From Methylophaga sp. (lineage in GTDB: Bacteria > Pseudomonadota > Gammaproteobacteria > Nitrosococcales > Methylophagaceae): a DNA stretch of 20,028 nucleotides. Under the pieces are notes generated by a model, which did no database searches, was not told where the DNA came from, and saw nothing but the letters and a program-made list of their open reading frames with translations. The stretch lies in assembly GCF_030651745.1 (NCBI RefSeq), contig NZ_JAUSCC010000103.1, positions 1 through 20,028 of the forward strand, written 5' to 3'. The position numbers were made by a program, and so were the translations under genes. Each line of letters begins with the position of its first letter. Positions within the stretch are counted from its first letter, which is position 1. Below, piece by piece: positions 9,182 to 16,291 of the stretch.

Positions 9182-9475
9182 TCAGTTACCGCCACATTTA
9201 GCTTCACCGCATTTACCTTCTTTATCTTTTTTGCTGTCTTCACCGCACTTGGCTTCGCCACATTTGCCTTCTTTATCTTTTTTGCTGTCTTCACCGCATT
9301 TAGCTTCGCCACATTTACCTTCACCATGATCTTTGGCTAATTGCATGTAGCCGCTGTTCAATTCAGATGATTGGAATGGGTTACTATCAGCCGCAGCCAA
9401 TGGAGAAAAAGCCAGCCCTGCAGTCATCGCTGCACTGGCAGCCAATGCGATAGAAGTTTTTTTGTTCATAGCCAT
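9182..9475 (-). CDS. HvfA-like copper-binding RiPP precursor with six Cys in E-G/A-K-C-G repeats
   Basis: The 97-aa precursor has a Sec-type signal peptide (MAMNKKTSIALAASA..., probable cleavage after LAAA near 29). A conserved-looking leader, NPFQSSELNSGYMQLAKD, follows at 32-49. The core from about 51 onward contains three EGKCG and three EAKCG motifs, with Cys at 55, 60, 72, 77, 89 and 94. EGKCG repeats behind such a leader are diagnostic of HvfA-type precursors. In characterised systems the MNIO enzyme HvfB with HvfC converts these Cys to oxazolone/thioamide groups that bind copper. Neither enzyme gene is in this window. Start: the first ATG (9475) has AAGGA nine bases upstream; the second Met would be too far away. 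The product is predicted to be periplasmic. Whether the Cys are modified in this organism is unknown. Confidence 0.88.
   Translation of the reverse strand: MAMNKKTSIALAASAAMTAGLAFSPLAAADSNPFQSSELNSGYMQLAKDHGEGKCGEAKCGEDSKKDKEGKCGEAKCGEDSKKDKEGKCGEAKCGGN
9185..9335 (-). repeat. In-frame 51-bp tandem repeat encoding the Cys core of the HvfA-like peptide
   Basis: About 2.6 copies of a 17-codon unit (EGKCGEAKCGEDSKKDK) lie end to end; the third copy stops after EGKCGEAKCG. The DNA copies differ at only a few bases, so the array looks recently duplicated and able to grow or shrink by slippage without breaking the frame. Each unit adds two candidate copper-binding motifs. Confidence 0.9.
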
Positions 9476-9509
9476 GTCTTAAATTCCTTATGTTTTAAAT
9501 CACATTATC

Positions 9510-9531
9510 AGCCCGTCTCTGTAACCGGGCT
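9510..9531 (-). other. Hairpin in the hvfA-like 5' leader
   Basis: AGCCCG and CGGGCT form a 6-bp GC-rich stem with a 10-base loop. It lies just downstream of the candidate ECF promoter (9539-9567), so the transcript would begin at or next to it. A 5'-end hairpin can stabilise an abundant mRNA. A sigma-independent regulatory role is also possible. Confidence 0.4.
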
Positions 9532-9538
9532 TGTTAGC

Positions 9539-9567
9539 ATAGACTGACGAGTAAAACGTTTGTTACA
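9539..9567 (-). promoter_or_regulatory. Candidate ECF-type promoter of the hvfA-like operon
   Basis: Minus strand: TGTAAC (9562-9567), a typical ECF -35 core with AAC, then 17 bases and GTCTAT (9539-9544). It lies 64 bases upstream of the hvfA-like ATG. The -35 sits inside an inverted repeat GTTTG-TTA-CAAAC. The divergently encoded ECF sigma factor makes it the natural candidate to read this promoter, but no consensus for that sigma factor is known to me. Confidence 0.45.
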
Positions 9568-9600
9568 AACTTAAGTGAAATTTTTCTGAAGTAATGGCTT

Positions 9601-9629
9601 TTGTAACGTTAATCTATTAAAAAGATAAA
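9601..9629 (+). promoter_or_regulatory. Candidate promoter of the sigma/anti-sigma operon
   Basis: Plus strand: TTGTAA (9601-9606), a 17-base spacer and GATAAA (9624-9629) match a weak sigma-70 promoter, four of six in each box. The -35 also contains TGTAAC (9602-9607), the same core seen upstream of the hvfA-like gene, which would fit auto-regulation by the ECF sigma factor. About 49 bases separate it from the sigma start. Confidence 0.4.
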
Positions 9630-9651
9630 TATTCTTTACGAGCAGCTAAGT

Positions 9652-9681
9652 ATGCTTTTATTTATGCATTTAACACCATGA
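9652..9681 (+). other. Possible 9-codon leader ORF overlapping the sigma factor start
   Basis: ATG at 9652 opens MLLFMHLTP and stops at TGA 9679-9681, which overlaps the sigma factor ATG (9678) as ATGA. The sigma gene itself has no obvious Shine-Dalgarno sequence, so coupled reinitiation from this tiny ORF is conceivable. The leader's own ribosome site is weak, and chance is a real alternative. Confidence 0.25.
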
Positions 9682-10298
9682 CAGACAAGTTAGCTCAGAA
9701 CGACTTTGGTAATGATGCAGCGTTAATTCAAGGCATGCTGGTCGGTGATTCAACGGCCTTTGAAATAGCGGTAGCGTTGTACCATTCCAAAATGGTGATG
9801 ATTGCCAAAGCGATTATTGGTGAAGCTTTTGCCGAAGAAATCGCTCAGGATGCATGGATTTCGGCTATCCGCTCACTAGCAGATTTTGGCGGTCGAAGCA
9901 GTTTGTATACCTGGCTGGTGCAAATTACTGCAAATGCTGCCAAAACAAGACTACGCAGAGAAAAACGTCAGGTTTCACTAGATGAAAACTGGCAACAGGT
10001 CGATAACGCTGATCGTTTTGATCACACCGCTCACTGGCGAGAACCCATATCGCAATGGGATTTAGAAACCCCTGAGACCATCCTGGCGAATCATCAGTTG
10101 AGCGAGATTATTCGCCAGACATTTGAGCAACTGCCACCCCAACAACAAGCAGTGTTGACGTTATATGATTTGGAAGGCGAATCGATGACTGAAATTTGTA
10201 ACATTCTGGATATCTCTGCGTCCAATGCCAGAGTGCTGTTGCATCGGGCACGCTCGGCGATACAACAGCGAATCCATCAATATCAGGAAAGTGTTTAA
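9678..10298 (+). CDS. ECF (group 4) RNA polymerase sigma factor
   Basis: The 206-aa protein has the two-domain ECF layout. Region 2 lies at about 23-96, with core-binding and -10-recognition sequence EEIAQDAWISAIRSL then FGGRSSLYTWLVQITANAAKTRLRREKR. A linker rich in acidic and aromatic residues (about 100-135) leads to region 4 at about 142-200, with QLPPQQQAVLTLYDLEGESM and the helix-turn-helix around EICNILDISASNARVLLHRAR. There is no region 3. The gene is divergent from the hvfA-like operon and ends one base before its putative anti-sigma gene. ECF factors paired with zinc-finger anti-sigma factors next to metal-binding RiPP genes suggest metal or thiol/oxidant stress control. The precise ECF group is not assigned here. 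Confidence 0.93.
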   Translation: MTDKLAQNDFGNDAALIQGMLVGDSTAFEIAVALYHSKMVMIAKAIIGEAFAEEIAQDAWISAIRSLADFGGRSSLYTWLVQITANAAKTRLRREKRQVSLDENWQQVDNADRFDHTAHWREPISQWDLETPETILANHQLSEIIRQTFEQLPPQQQAVLTLYDLEGESMTEICNILDISASNARVLLHRARSAIQQRIHQYQESV

Positions 10299-10299
10299 T

Positions 10300-10542
10300 A
10301 TGCTCAAATGTCGTGACATCGAAGCAATGGCCAGTGATTATCTGGATAAAGATCTGCCATTTCAGCAGCGCATGGCATTCAGGTTACATTTGTTTCTTTG
10401 CCATAACTGTCGAAACCATGTGCGTCATTTAAAAACCACCATCCTCAGTCTGCAACAGTTGTCAGCAACACGCTCCGTAATTGTCGACGACAAAATGAAA
10501 GATCTGGCGAAACAGCTTAGAGAACACGCCAGCAAACACTAA
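10300..10542 (+). CDS. Small soluble zinc-finger (zf-HC2-like) anti-sigma factor
   Basis: The 80-aa product starts at ATG 10300, one base after the sigma stop codon, with AGGAAAG eight bases upstream. The frame is open further upstream inside the sigma gene, but no better start is seen. It has C4 (MLKCRDIEAMASDYLD) and the H-x3-C-x2-C motif at H30/C34/C37 (HLFLCHNC), the zinc-binding signature of ZAS-type anti-sigma factors. There is no transmembrane segment and no periplasmic domain, unlike many zf-HC2 anti-sigmas, so the signal is probably sensed in the cytoplasm. The Cys/His cluster itself could respond to oxidants or to metal displacement; this is inference from related redox-sensitive ZAS proteins. 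Confidence 0.82.
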   Translation: MLKCRDIEAMASDYLDKDLPFQQRMAFRLHLFLCHNCRNHVRHLKTTILSLQQLSATRSVIVDDKMKDLAKQLREHASKH

Positions 10543-10554
10543 ATGTCTGCTGAC
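10528..10554 (-). terminator. Hairpin between the anti-sigma and DUF1244 genes
   Basis: Read on the minus strand, 10544-10554 pairs with 10528-10538 as an 11-bp stem with two G-U wobbles and a 5-base loop. On the plus strand those wobbles become A-C mismatches. It lies 12 bases past the DUF1244 stop and overlaps the 3' end of the convergent anti-sigma gene. There is no U tract, so termination would be imperfect or Rho-assisted. Confidence 0.4.
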
Positions 10555-10566
10555 GCTGGCTAATTC

Positions 10567-10812
10567 CTATTTCTGATACTTTTGTTTCCATTCGTCATAA
10601 GACATGCCATAGACATGCTCACGGGCGGCATCGTAATCCATTGCTACACCTTTATCTTCTGCCGCGGCCAGATACCATTTTGATAAACAGTTACGGCAAA
10701 ATCCTGCCAGGTTCATCAAATCGATATTCTGTACATCCTTACGTTCTTGCAGATGTGCAATTAATCTACGAAACGCTGCAGCTTCCAGTTCAGTTTGGGT
10801 TTGTTGATCCAT
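10567..10812 (-). CDS. DUF1244 family small protein
   Basis: An 81-aa soluble protein with the DUF1244 hallmark around 34-52 (NLAGFCRNCLSKWYLAAAE) and the C-terminal REHVYGMSYDEWKQKYQ. The function of the family is unknown, and the two Cys in CRNC are the most striking residues. Start: ATG 10812 is preferred, with GAAGAG seven bases upstream inside the end of the preceding ATPase gene. An in-frame ATG five codons earlier (10827) is possible. The gene overlaps the ATPase gene by 23 bases and is the last gene before the hairpin, so it is probably translated from the same mRNA. Confidence 0.85.
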   Translation of the reverse strand: MDQQTQTELEAAAFRRLIAHLQERKDVQNIDLMNLAGFCRNCLSKWYLAAAEDKGVAMDYDAAREHVYGMSYDEWKQKYQK

Positions 10813-12823
10813 GTTCAGTCTCTTCATATAAAAAACAATTAACTTGATGGCCGTTTTCCAGCACGGTGAGTGGCGGATAATGTTCATGGCATATTGGCAT
10901 AACATGCTGGCAGCGCTGATGAAAATGACAACCAGCCGGCGGGTTGGCAGGTGATGGTAATTCACCTCTGACCGCGACATGCATCTCCTGCTTATTTAAA
11001 TCCGGTACCGCGGCTAACAAGGCTTGAGTATAAGGATGTTTCGGCGAGTCCAAAACCTGTTGCCGGGTCCCCTGCTCAACAATTCTACCCAGATACATTA
11101 CTGCCACACGATGCGCCAGATAATCCACCACACCAATGTTATGAGTGATAAACAAAAATGACAGACCGAATTCATGCTGTATATCTCGCAGCAAATTCAG
11201 GATCTGCGCCTGTACCGATACATCCAAAGCACTGGTCGGTTCATCACAAACAATGACTTCCGGTTCGGTGGCCAAGGCTCGGGCAATACAAATCCGCTGT
11301 CGTTGCCCACCGGAAAACTCATGTGGATAACGATGTCGAATATCAGCCCGTAAACCGACTCGTTCAAGCAGTGAATCAATGTATTTCGTCTTGGCGGTTG
11401 GATCTTTGCGAAACTTTGTAACACTTATTGCTTCATCAATAATCTGTTCAATGGTCATCCGAGGATTCATTGACGAAAACGGATCCTGAAAAATGATTTG
11501 CAGCTGACCACGGTAAGGTTTTAACTGACGTTGAGAAAGCCGGTTCAGCACTTTCCCTTGAAAACGCACCTCACCGGCAGTGACTGGAACCAGCTGTAAA
11601 ATACCTTTACCGACAGTGGTTTTGCCACAACCCGACTCCCCCACCAAGGCCAGCGTTTCAGCGTTATGCAGTGTCAGATTAACCCCATCTACCGCTTTTA
11701 CCTGACCCACTTTTCGCTGAAGAATGCCTTTACGGATTGGAAAGTGAACTTTTAAGCCTCTGATATCAAGCGCATTGATCTGTGATGGAATCACATCAGA
11801 GAGACGTGAAGCATGAAAGGGTTTAACAACTGTAGTTTGATCAGCCATCACTGTGGGGTCATATAAATGACAACGTACACCACTGGCATTGGTCGCTATC
11901 CACTCAGGTTCATTTTGATGACAATGATCCCAGGCCTGGTCACAACGCTCAGCAAATCGACAGCCGATAAAATGTTGGTTCAATGGCGGGACATTGCCTT
12001 TAATCACCGTTAAACGTTGATCGCGTTTTTGCTCGCTGGGTAAGGCTTCAAATAACTTTTGTGCGTAAGGATGTCGAGGATTGGCAAAAAATGTTTGTCT
12101 GTCAGCCTGTTCAACAATTTGTCCGGCATACATCACAGCAATGTGATCGGCCATTTGCGCCGCTACCCCCAAATCATGGGTGATAAGCAGAATCGCCATT
12201 CCAGTATCACGTTGAATCTGTTTCAATAAATCCAGGATCTGCGCCTGAATAGTCACATCCAAAGCAGTTGTCGGTTCATCGGCAATCAATAACTCGGGTT
12301 CACCGGCTAATGCCATGGCAATCATTACCCGCTGCTTCATACCACCGGACATTTGATGCGGATATTCTTTCAAACGCCTTATGGGGTCAGGGATACCAAC
12401 AGATTCAAGCAATGACAGACTTCGTTGCTGTATCTCCTGTTTCGATAATTTGAAATGGCAACGCAGTGTCTCGCCAATTTGCTGACCGATGGTTAATACG
12501 GGATTCAACGAGCTTTGCGGCTCCTGAAAAATCATCGCCACCCGGCGACCACGAACGGTTTCCATCTCAGCTTCGGAGAGTGTAAGCAGATCCAAGCCAT
12601 TAAGTTTGATTTCGCCAGCCACAATTTTACTGGCCGGAAAAGGATTCAACCTTAATAAGGACAAGGCGCTGATAGATTTGCCACAGCCGGATTCACCTAA
12701 TAATGCAAAGGTTTCACCTTGCTGAATACAAAAATCAATGCCATCTACAGCGCGATAAGGTTGCTCTTTGCTGGCAAACCAGGTTTTAAGCCCTTTAACT
12801 TCCAGTAATGCTGGAGAGTTCAT
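10790..12823 (-). CDS. Double-domain peptide-type ABC transporter ATPase (DppD-DppF fusion)
   Basis: The 677-aa protein fuses two Opp/Dpp-type ATPases. Domain 1 has Walker A GESGCGKS (43-50), signature MSGGMKQR (158-165) and Walker B LLIADEP (178-184). Domain 2 has Walker A GESGCGKT (395-402), signature FSGGQRQR (503-510) and Walker B VIVCDEP (523-529). Each half ends in an oligopeptide-transporter C-terminal region with conserved Cys. The first is C288/C294/C301/C318; the second is in [15 protein letters not shown] plus VNCFLYEE. In DppD/OppD proteins such Cys can ligate an iron-sulfur cluster. E. coli YejF (529 aa) and GsiA (623 aa) have the same architecture. The start overlaps the permease stop by four bases. 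The likely role is energising peptide or related-solute uptake; the substrate is unknown. Confidence 0.92.
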   Translation of the reverse strand: MNSPALLEVKGLKTWFASKEQPYRAVDGIDFCIQQGETFALLGESGCGKSISALSLLRLNPFPASKIVAGEIKLNGLDLLTLSEAEMETVRGRRVAMIFQEPQSSLNPVLTIGQQIGETLRCHFKLSKQEIQQRSLSLLESVGIPDPIRRLKEYPHQMSGGMKQRVMIAMALAGEPELLIADEPTTALDVTIQAQILDLLKQIQRDTGMAILLITHDLGVAAQMADHIAVMYAGQIVEQADRQTFFANPRHPYAQKLFEALPSEQKRDQRLTVIKGNVPPLNQHFIGCRFAERCDQAWDHCHQNEPEWIATNASGVRCHLYDPTVMADQTTVVKPFHASRLSDVIPSQINALDIRGLKVHFPIRKGILQRKVGQVKAVDGVNLTLHNAETLALVGESGCGKTTVGKGILQLVPVTAGEVRFQGKVLNRLSQRQLKPYRGQLQIIFQDPFSSMNPRMTIEQIIDEAISVTKFRKDPTAKTKYIDSLLERVGLRADIRHRYPHEFSGGQRQRICIARALATEPEVIVCDEPTSALDVSVQAQILNLLRDIQHEFGLSFLFITHNIGVVDYLAHRVAVMYLGRIVEQGTRQQVLDSPKHPYTQALLAAVPDLNKQEMHVAVRGELPSPANPPAGCHFHQRCQHVMPICHEHYPPLTVLENGHQVNCFLYEETEHGSTNPN

Positions 12824-14229
12824 CGAGCCCCCTGCATTCTTGGATCAAACGCATCCCGCACCACATCAGCAAATAAATTAGCCGCCAATACCAGAATAAA
12901 CATCGAGATAAACGCTGCGGTTAAAGACCACCAGACAACCGGCTCACGCGCCATTTCAAGCCGGGCACTGTTGATCATATTGCCCCAGCTAATCATCGAA
13001 GGATCCACACCCACTCCCACATAAGACAACACGGCTTCAGCCAACACCAGACCACTGAAATCAAGCACCACCGTAATTAAAACGATATGCATCAGATTTG
13101 GCAGGATATGCCGGTGCAAAATACTAAAATTACTTGCACCTAATGATCGGGCAGCAAGCACATATTCTGCTTCACGTAATTTGAGTGTTTCGCCTCGCAA
13201 TATCCGGCACAGCCCTGTCCAACTGGTGACGCCGAGGATCAGACATAAAAATAACAAGCGCATATCTGCGCGTTCGGCAATCGAAGAAAAATGGTCAGGA
13301 TGCGTGTTCATATAGACCTGCAGCATCAGCACTGCGGCAGCAATTAATAACACACCGGGAATAGAATTTAAGGTGGTGTATACATACTGAATGACATCAT
13401 CAATCCAGCCACGAAAGTAGCCAGCACTGATACCCAGAAAAATGGCCAGTGGCAACATTATCAGCGTCGTCAGGGTGCCAATTGCCAGTCCTGTTCTGAC
13501 ACTTTTCAAAGCTTGATAAAGTACACTTTGCCCGACTTTATCAGTGCCAAACACATGGTAATACTGGCTAAGCATAACCAGCGTTACGCTTACCCAGGCA
13601 AGCAGGAAAATCATCAAATAAAAGGTTCGGACAGGATAATCAGATTGGCCTCGCATTAGCCGTTTTAGCTCGGCCGAGGCTGCATACTGATAACGCAGTT
13701 TTCGATACACAATGTAGGCGGCAATTAACAGAACAATAAAAATAATGGCTGTAAATGTGCTTTTCACGACAATATTTCGCACATCCGCCCATTTTTCTTT
13801 TTCCGATGTTAAATGCTGAGCGGCATATTCCAGGCGTGGATGACTGTATTCCAGCTGACCGCCCTTTACGACTTGCATTTCTTTAACAAACAGGCGTGTT
13901 GCAAGGGGGGCTGAATAAGTCTTTTCGACCTGAGTACGGATAGGAGTAACCAGCCAATCAAGCACACTCAGCACTTCAGTTGAATAGTGTTGCTGTTTAT
14001 TGTCGCCAGACGCTAAAGCGGCGCGGAAATGTAACGAATCAAGGAAACCAATAGTGACGTAGCTGAGCAGGATGATAACCGAAATAACACCACGTTTACG
14101 CTGCATCACCATTATCCATGGAGCGCGTAAATGCGGTTTAGTTCGAAGATAAAATATACCTGCCGTGATAACAGCGAGCAGAAGAAAAATCAGTATGTCG
14201 GTCCACAAAAATACCGGCAGAAAGGGCAT
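12820..14229 (-). CDS. Dpp/Opp-type ABC transporter permease (DppC-like) with a long N-terminal extension
   Basis: The 469-aa integral membrane protein's C-terminal ~270 residues match DppC/OppC/YejE permeases. They include the ATPase-contacting EAA loop at 353-378 (EAEYVLAARSLGASNFSILH, then PN) and the end motif VVRDAFDPRM. The N-terminal ~200 residues are unusual: hydrophobic segments at about 8-27 and 47-64, a polar region of some 90 residues (66-155), another segment at about 156-176, and only then the first core helix near 202-222. Typical DppC proteins have about 300 aa. ATG 14229 has AAGGA five bases upstream, overlapping the ispH stop. The partner DppB-type permease and the binding protein are absent from the window, so the transporter is incomplete here. 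Confidence 0.88.
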   Translation of the reverse strand: MPFLPVFLWTDILIFLLLAVITAGIFYLRTKPHLRAPWIMVMQRKRGVISVIILLSYVTIGFLDSLHFRAALASGDNKQQHYSTEVLSVLDWLVTPIRTQVEKTYSAPLATRLFVKEMQVVKGGQLEYSHPRLEYAAQHLTSEKEKWADVRNIVVKSTFTAIIFIVLLIAAYIVYRKLRYQYAASAELKRLMRGQSDYPVRTFYLMIFLLAWVSVTLVMLSQYYHVFGTDKVGQSVLYQALKSVRTGLAIGTLTTLIMLPLAIFLGISAGYFRGWIDDVIQYVYTTLNSIPGVLLIAAAVLMLQVYMNTHPDHFSSIAERADMRLLFLCLILGVTSWTGLCRILRGETLKLREAEYVLAARSLGASNFSILHRHILPNLMHIVLITVVLDFSGLVLAEAVLSYVGVGVDPSMISWGNMINSARLEMAREPVVWWSLTAAFISMFILVLAANLFADVVRDAFDPRMQGAR

Positions 14230-14237
14230 AGCTGTCC

Positions 14238-15200
14238 TTATGGTGATTTTCTGAGGCGGGATATATCCACTTTAAGTGCTTTTGGTAATGAGAAAGCAAT
14301 ATTCTCAATCTGACCTTTGTCTTCAGTGACGTATTCGACGCCCAGCATTTTAAGTTTTTCAACCACCGCCTGCACCAGTGATTCGGGTGCTGAAGCTCCG
14401 GCAGTCAAGCCTATTTGCTGTTTGTCTTTAAGCCAGTCTACATTTATTTCATCAGCGTTATCGATGAGATAAGCTTCTGTACCAAGTTTAGTCGCTAACT
14501 CTTTGAGTCGATTGGAGTTAGAGCTGTTTACCGAACCAACAACCAACACCAGATCACAATTCTGTGCCAAGCGTTTTACTGCATCCTGACGATTCTGTGT
14601 GGCATAACAAATATCATCTTTACCAGGCCCGATAATATTTGGAAAGCGTTCGCGCAAGGCATCAATGACCAGTTTGGTATCGTCAACCGATAAGGTTGTC
14701 TGGGTAACAAACGACAGATTATCAGGATCATTAACGGTTAACTTAGCCACATCTGCCGGCGATTCCACCAGGTACATTGCACCCTGGTCGGAAGTATATT
14801 GCCCCATCGTGCCTTCTACTTCCGGATGACCGGCATGGCCGATAAGAATACATTCGCGAGCCACTTTTTCATGTTTAGCGACTTCCAGATGCACTTTGGT
14901 TACCAATGGACAGGTCGCGTCAAACACTTTCAGACCACGTTGTTTACCCTCTTCCTGCACCGCTTTGGAAACACCGTGTGCACTAAAAATCAACGTGCTG
15001 TTATCAGGAACATCCGACAGTTCTTCAATGAAAATCGCGCCTTTATTACGCAGATCTTCGACCACTGTACGATTGTGAACCACTTCATGACGAACATAGA
15101 TCGGCGCACCAAATAGTTCCAAGGCTCGTTCTACAATCTCAATAGCGCGATCCACCCCGGCACAGAACCCTCTTGGATTGGCTAATACCAATTTGGTCAT
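14238..15200 (-). CDS. ispH: 4-hydroxy-3-methylbut-2-enyl diphosphate reductase
   Basis: Last enzyme of the MEP isoprenoid pathway; it reduces HMBPP to IPP and DMAPP using an iron-sulfur cluster. The 320-aa product has the three cluster Cys at C13 ([13 protein letters not shown]), C97 ([11 protein letters not shown]) and C198 (ICYATQNRQ). It also has the substrate-binding H42, H75 (SAHGVS), H125 and the catalytic E127 (HPEVEG), plus T168, all at positions offset by one from E. coli IspH. The ATG directly abuts the pheA stop (TAAATG) and the ABC permease gene starts 8 bases downstream. That places a core isoprenoid gene inside an aromatic amino-acid and transporter run. Confidence 0.97.
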   Translation of the reverse strand: MTKLVLANPRGFCAGVDRAIEIVERALELFGAPIYVRHEVVHNRTVVEDLRNKGAIFIEELSDVPDNSTLIFSAHGVSKAVQEEGKQRGLKVFDATCPLVTKVHLEVAKHEKVARECILIGHAGHPEVEGTMGQYTSDQGAMYLVESPADVAKLTVNDPDNLSFVTQTTLSVDDTKLVIDALRERFPNIIGPGKDDICYATQNRQDAVKRLAQNCDLVLVVGSVNSSNSNRLKELATKLGTEAYLIDNADEINVDWLKDKQQIGLTAGASAPESLVQAVVEKLKMLGVEYVTEDKGQIENIAFSLPKALKVDISRLRKSP

Positions 15201-16289
15201 TTACAACACTGCCTTTGGATAAGAACCCAATACACGAAAAACCGACGATTCCGATTCCAGCTCCTGTAAGGCACTGGCTACCGTCGGATCCTGACAATGG
15301 CCGTCGATATCGATAAAAAATACGTATTCCCAGATCCCTTTTCGAGAAGGTCGGGATTCGATGCGGCTCATACTGATACCTTTGTCAGCCAAAGGTTTGA
15401 GTAAGTTTTGTAAAGCACCAGGTTTATTCTTAGTTGAAACCAGAAGTGCAGTTTTATCAACACCTGATGGGCCGACATTCTGATTACCAATCACCAGAAA
15501 GCGCGTAGTGTTCCCGGCTTCGTCTTCAATATTGCTGGCTAACACTTTCAAACCATAAATCTCGGCAGCGGTGCTTGCCGCAATGGCTGCACTATCATCA
15601 CCCATTTCAGCAACTCTTTTGGCTGCTTCGGAGTTACTGTCCAGAGGAATCAATTCCACTTGAGGAAGCTGATCGCCCAACCATTGACGACATTGTGCCA
15701 GCGCTTGAGGATGTGCATAAACTTTTTTAATATCAGATAATTGCGAAGCATTGCTCAACAAATAATGATGTATTGGCAAGGTTACTTCACCATTGATTTT
15801 CAATGGCGAGCTGACAAATCTATCCAGCGTATGATTGACCATGCCCTCAGTTGAGTTTTCAACCGGAACTACACCGTAACAGGCATATTCAGTTTCAACA
15901 GCGCGAAATACATTGGCAATGGTACTGACCGGTTGTAACTGGGCTGAACCGCCAAAATGTTTTAAGGCTGCAGCCTGGGTAAATGAGCCCTCTGGCCCTA
16001 AATAGGCGATACGTAATGGTTTTTCTGCGGCCAGACAGGCCGACATGATTTCACGAAATAATCGGGCCATTTCTCTATCGGATAATGGTCCGGTATTGCG
16101 TTCCATTACCTGACGTAAAATCATCGCTTCACGTTCCGGGCGATAAAAATCAGTCTGCTCACCAGAAGTTTGTTTTATTTCGGCGACTTGATGCGCTAAA
16201 GCCGTACGTTCGTTTAATAAATCCTGTAGCTGCTTATCGACTTTATCAATCTGTTCACGAACGGCTTGAAGAGCTTTTTTTTCGGACAT
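15201..16289 (-). CDS. pheA: Bifunctional chorismate mutase / prephenate dehydratase (P-protein)
   Basis: Converts chorismate to prephenate and then to phenylpyruvate for phenylalanine synthesis. The 362-aa protein has an AroQ-type chorismate mutase helix domain (1-~90). The prephenate dehydratase domain (~92-270) shows GSFTQAAA (101-108), NSTEGMV (145-151) and the catalytic TTRF (261-264). A C-terminal ACT domain (~278-360) has GALQNLL (291-297) and ESRP (311-314), the phenylalanine-binding motifs expected for feedback inhibition. It starts 2 bases after serC stops and ends directly at the ispH ATG. The serC-pheA pairing is common in gammaproteobacteria and betaproteobacteria. Confidence 0.97.
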   Translation of the reverse strand: MSEKKALQAVREQIDKVDKQLQDLLNERTALAHQVAEIKQTSGEQTDFYRPEREAMILRQVMERNTGPLSDREMARLFREIMSACLAAEKPLRIAYLGPEGSFTQAAALKHFGGSAQLQPVSTIANVFRAVETEYACYGVVPVENSTEGMVNHTLDRFVSSPLKINGEVTLPIHHYLLSNASQLSDIKKVYAHPQALAQCRQWLGDQLPQVELIPLDSNSEAAKRVAEMGDDSAAIAASTAAEIYGLKVLASNIEDEAGNTTRFLVIGNQNVGPSGVDKTALLVSTKNKPGALQNLLKPLADKGISMSRIESRPSRKGIWEYVFFIDIDGHCQDPTVASALQELESESSVFRVLGSYPKAVL

Positions 16290-16291
16290 GG

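Noticed and set aside
9185..9335. Direct repeats that might suggest a CRISPR or satellite array
   Set aside because: The 51-bp units are contiguous, in frame and encode the KCG motif repeats of the precursor; there are no unique spacers.
10225..10299. An earlier in-frame ATG for the anti-sigma gene, inside the sigma gene
   Set aside because: It would add a Cys-rich tail (MPECCCIGHARR) read out of frame from sigma region 4. The ATG at 10300 has a good ribosome site and matches the usual ZAS N-terminus.
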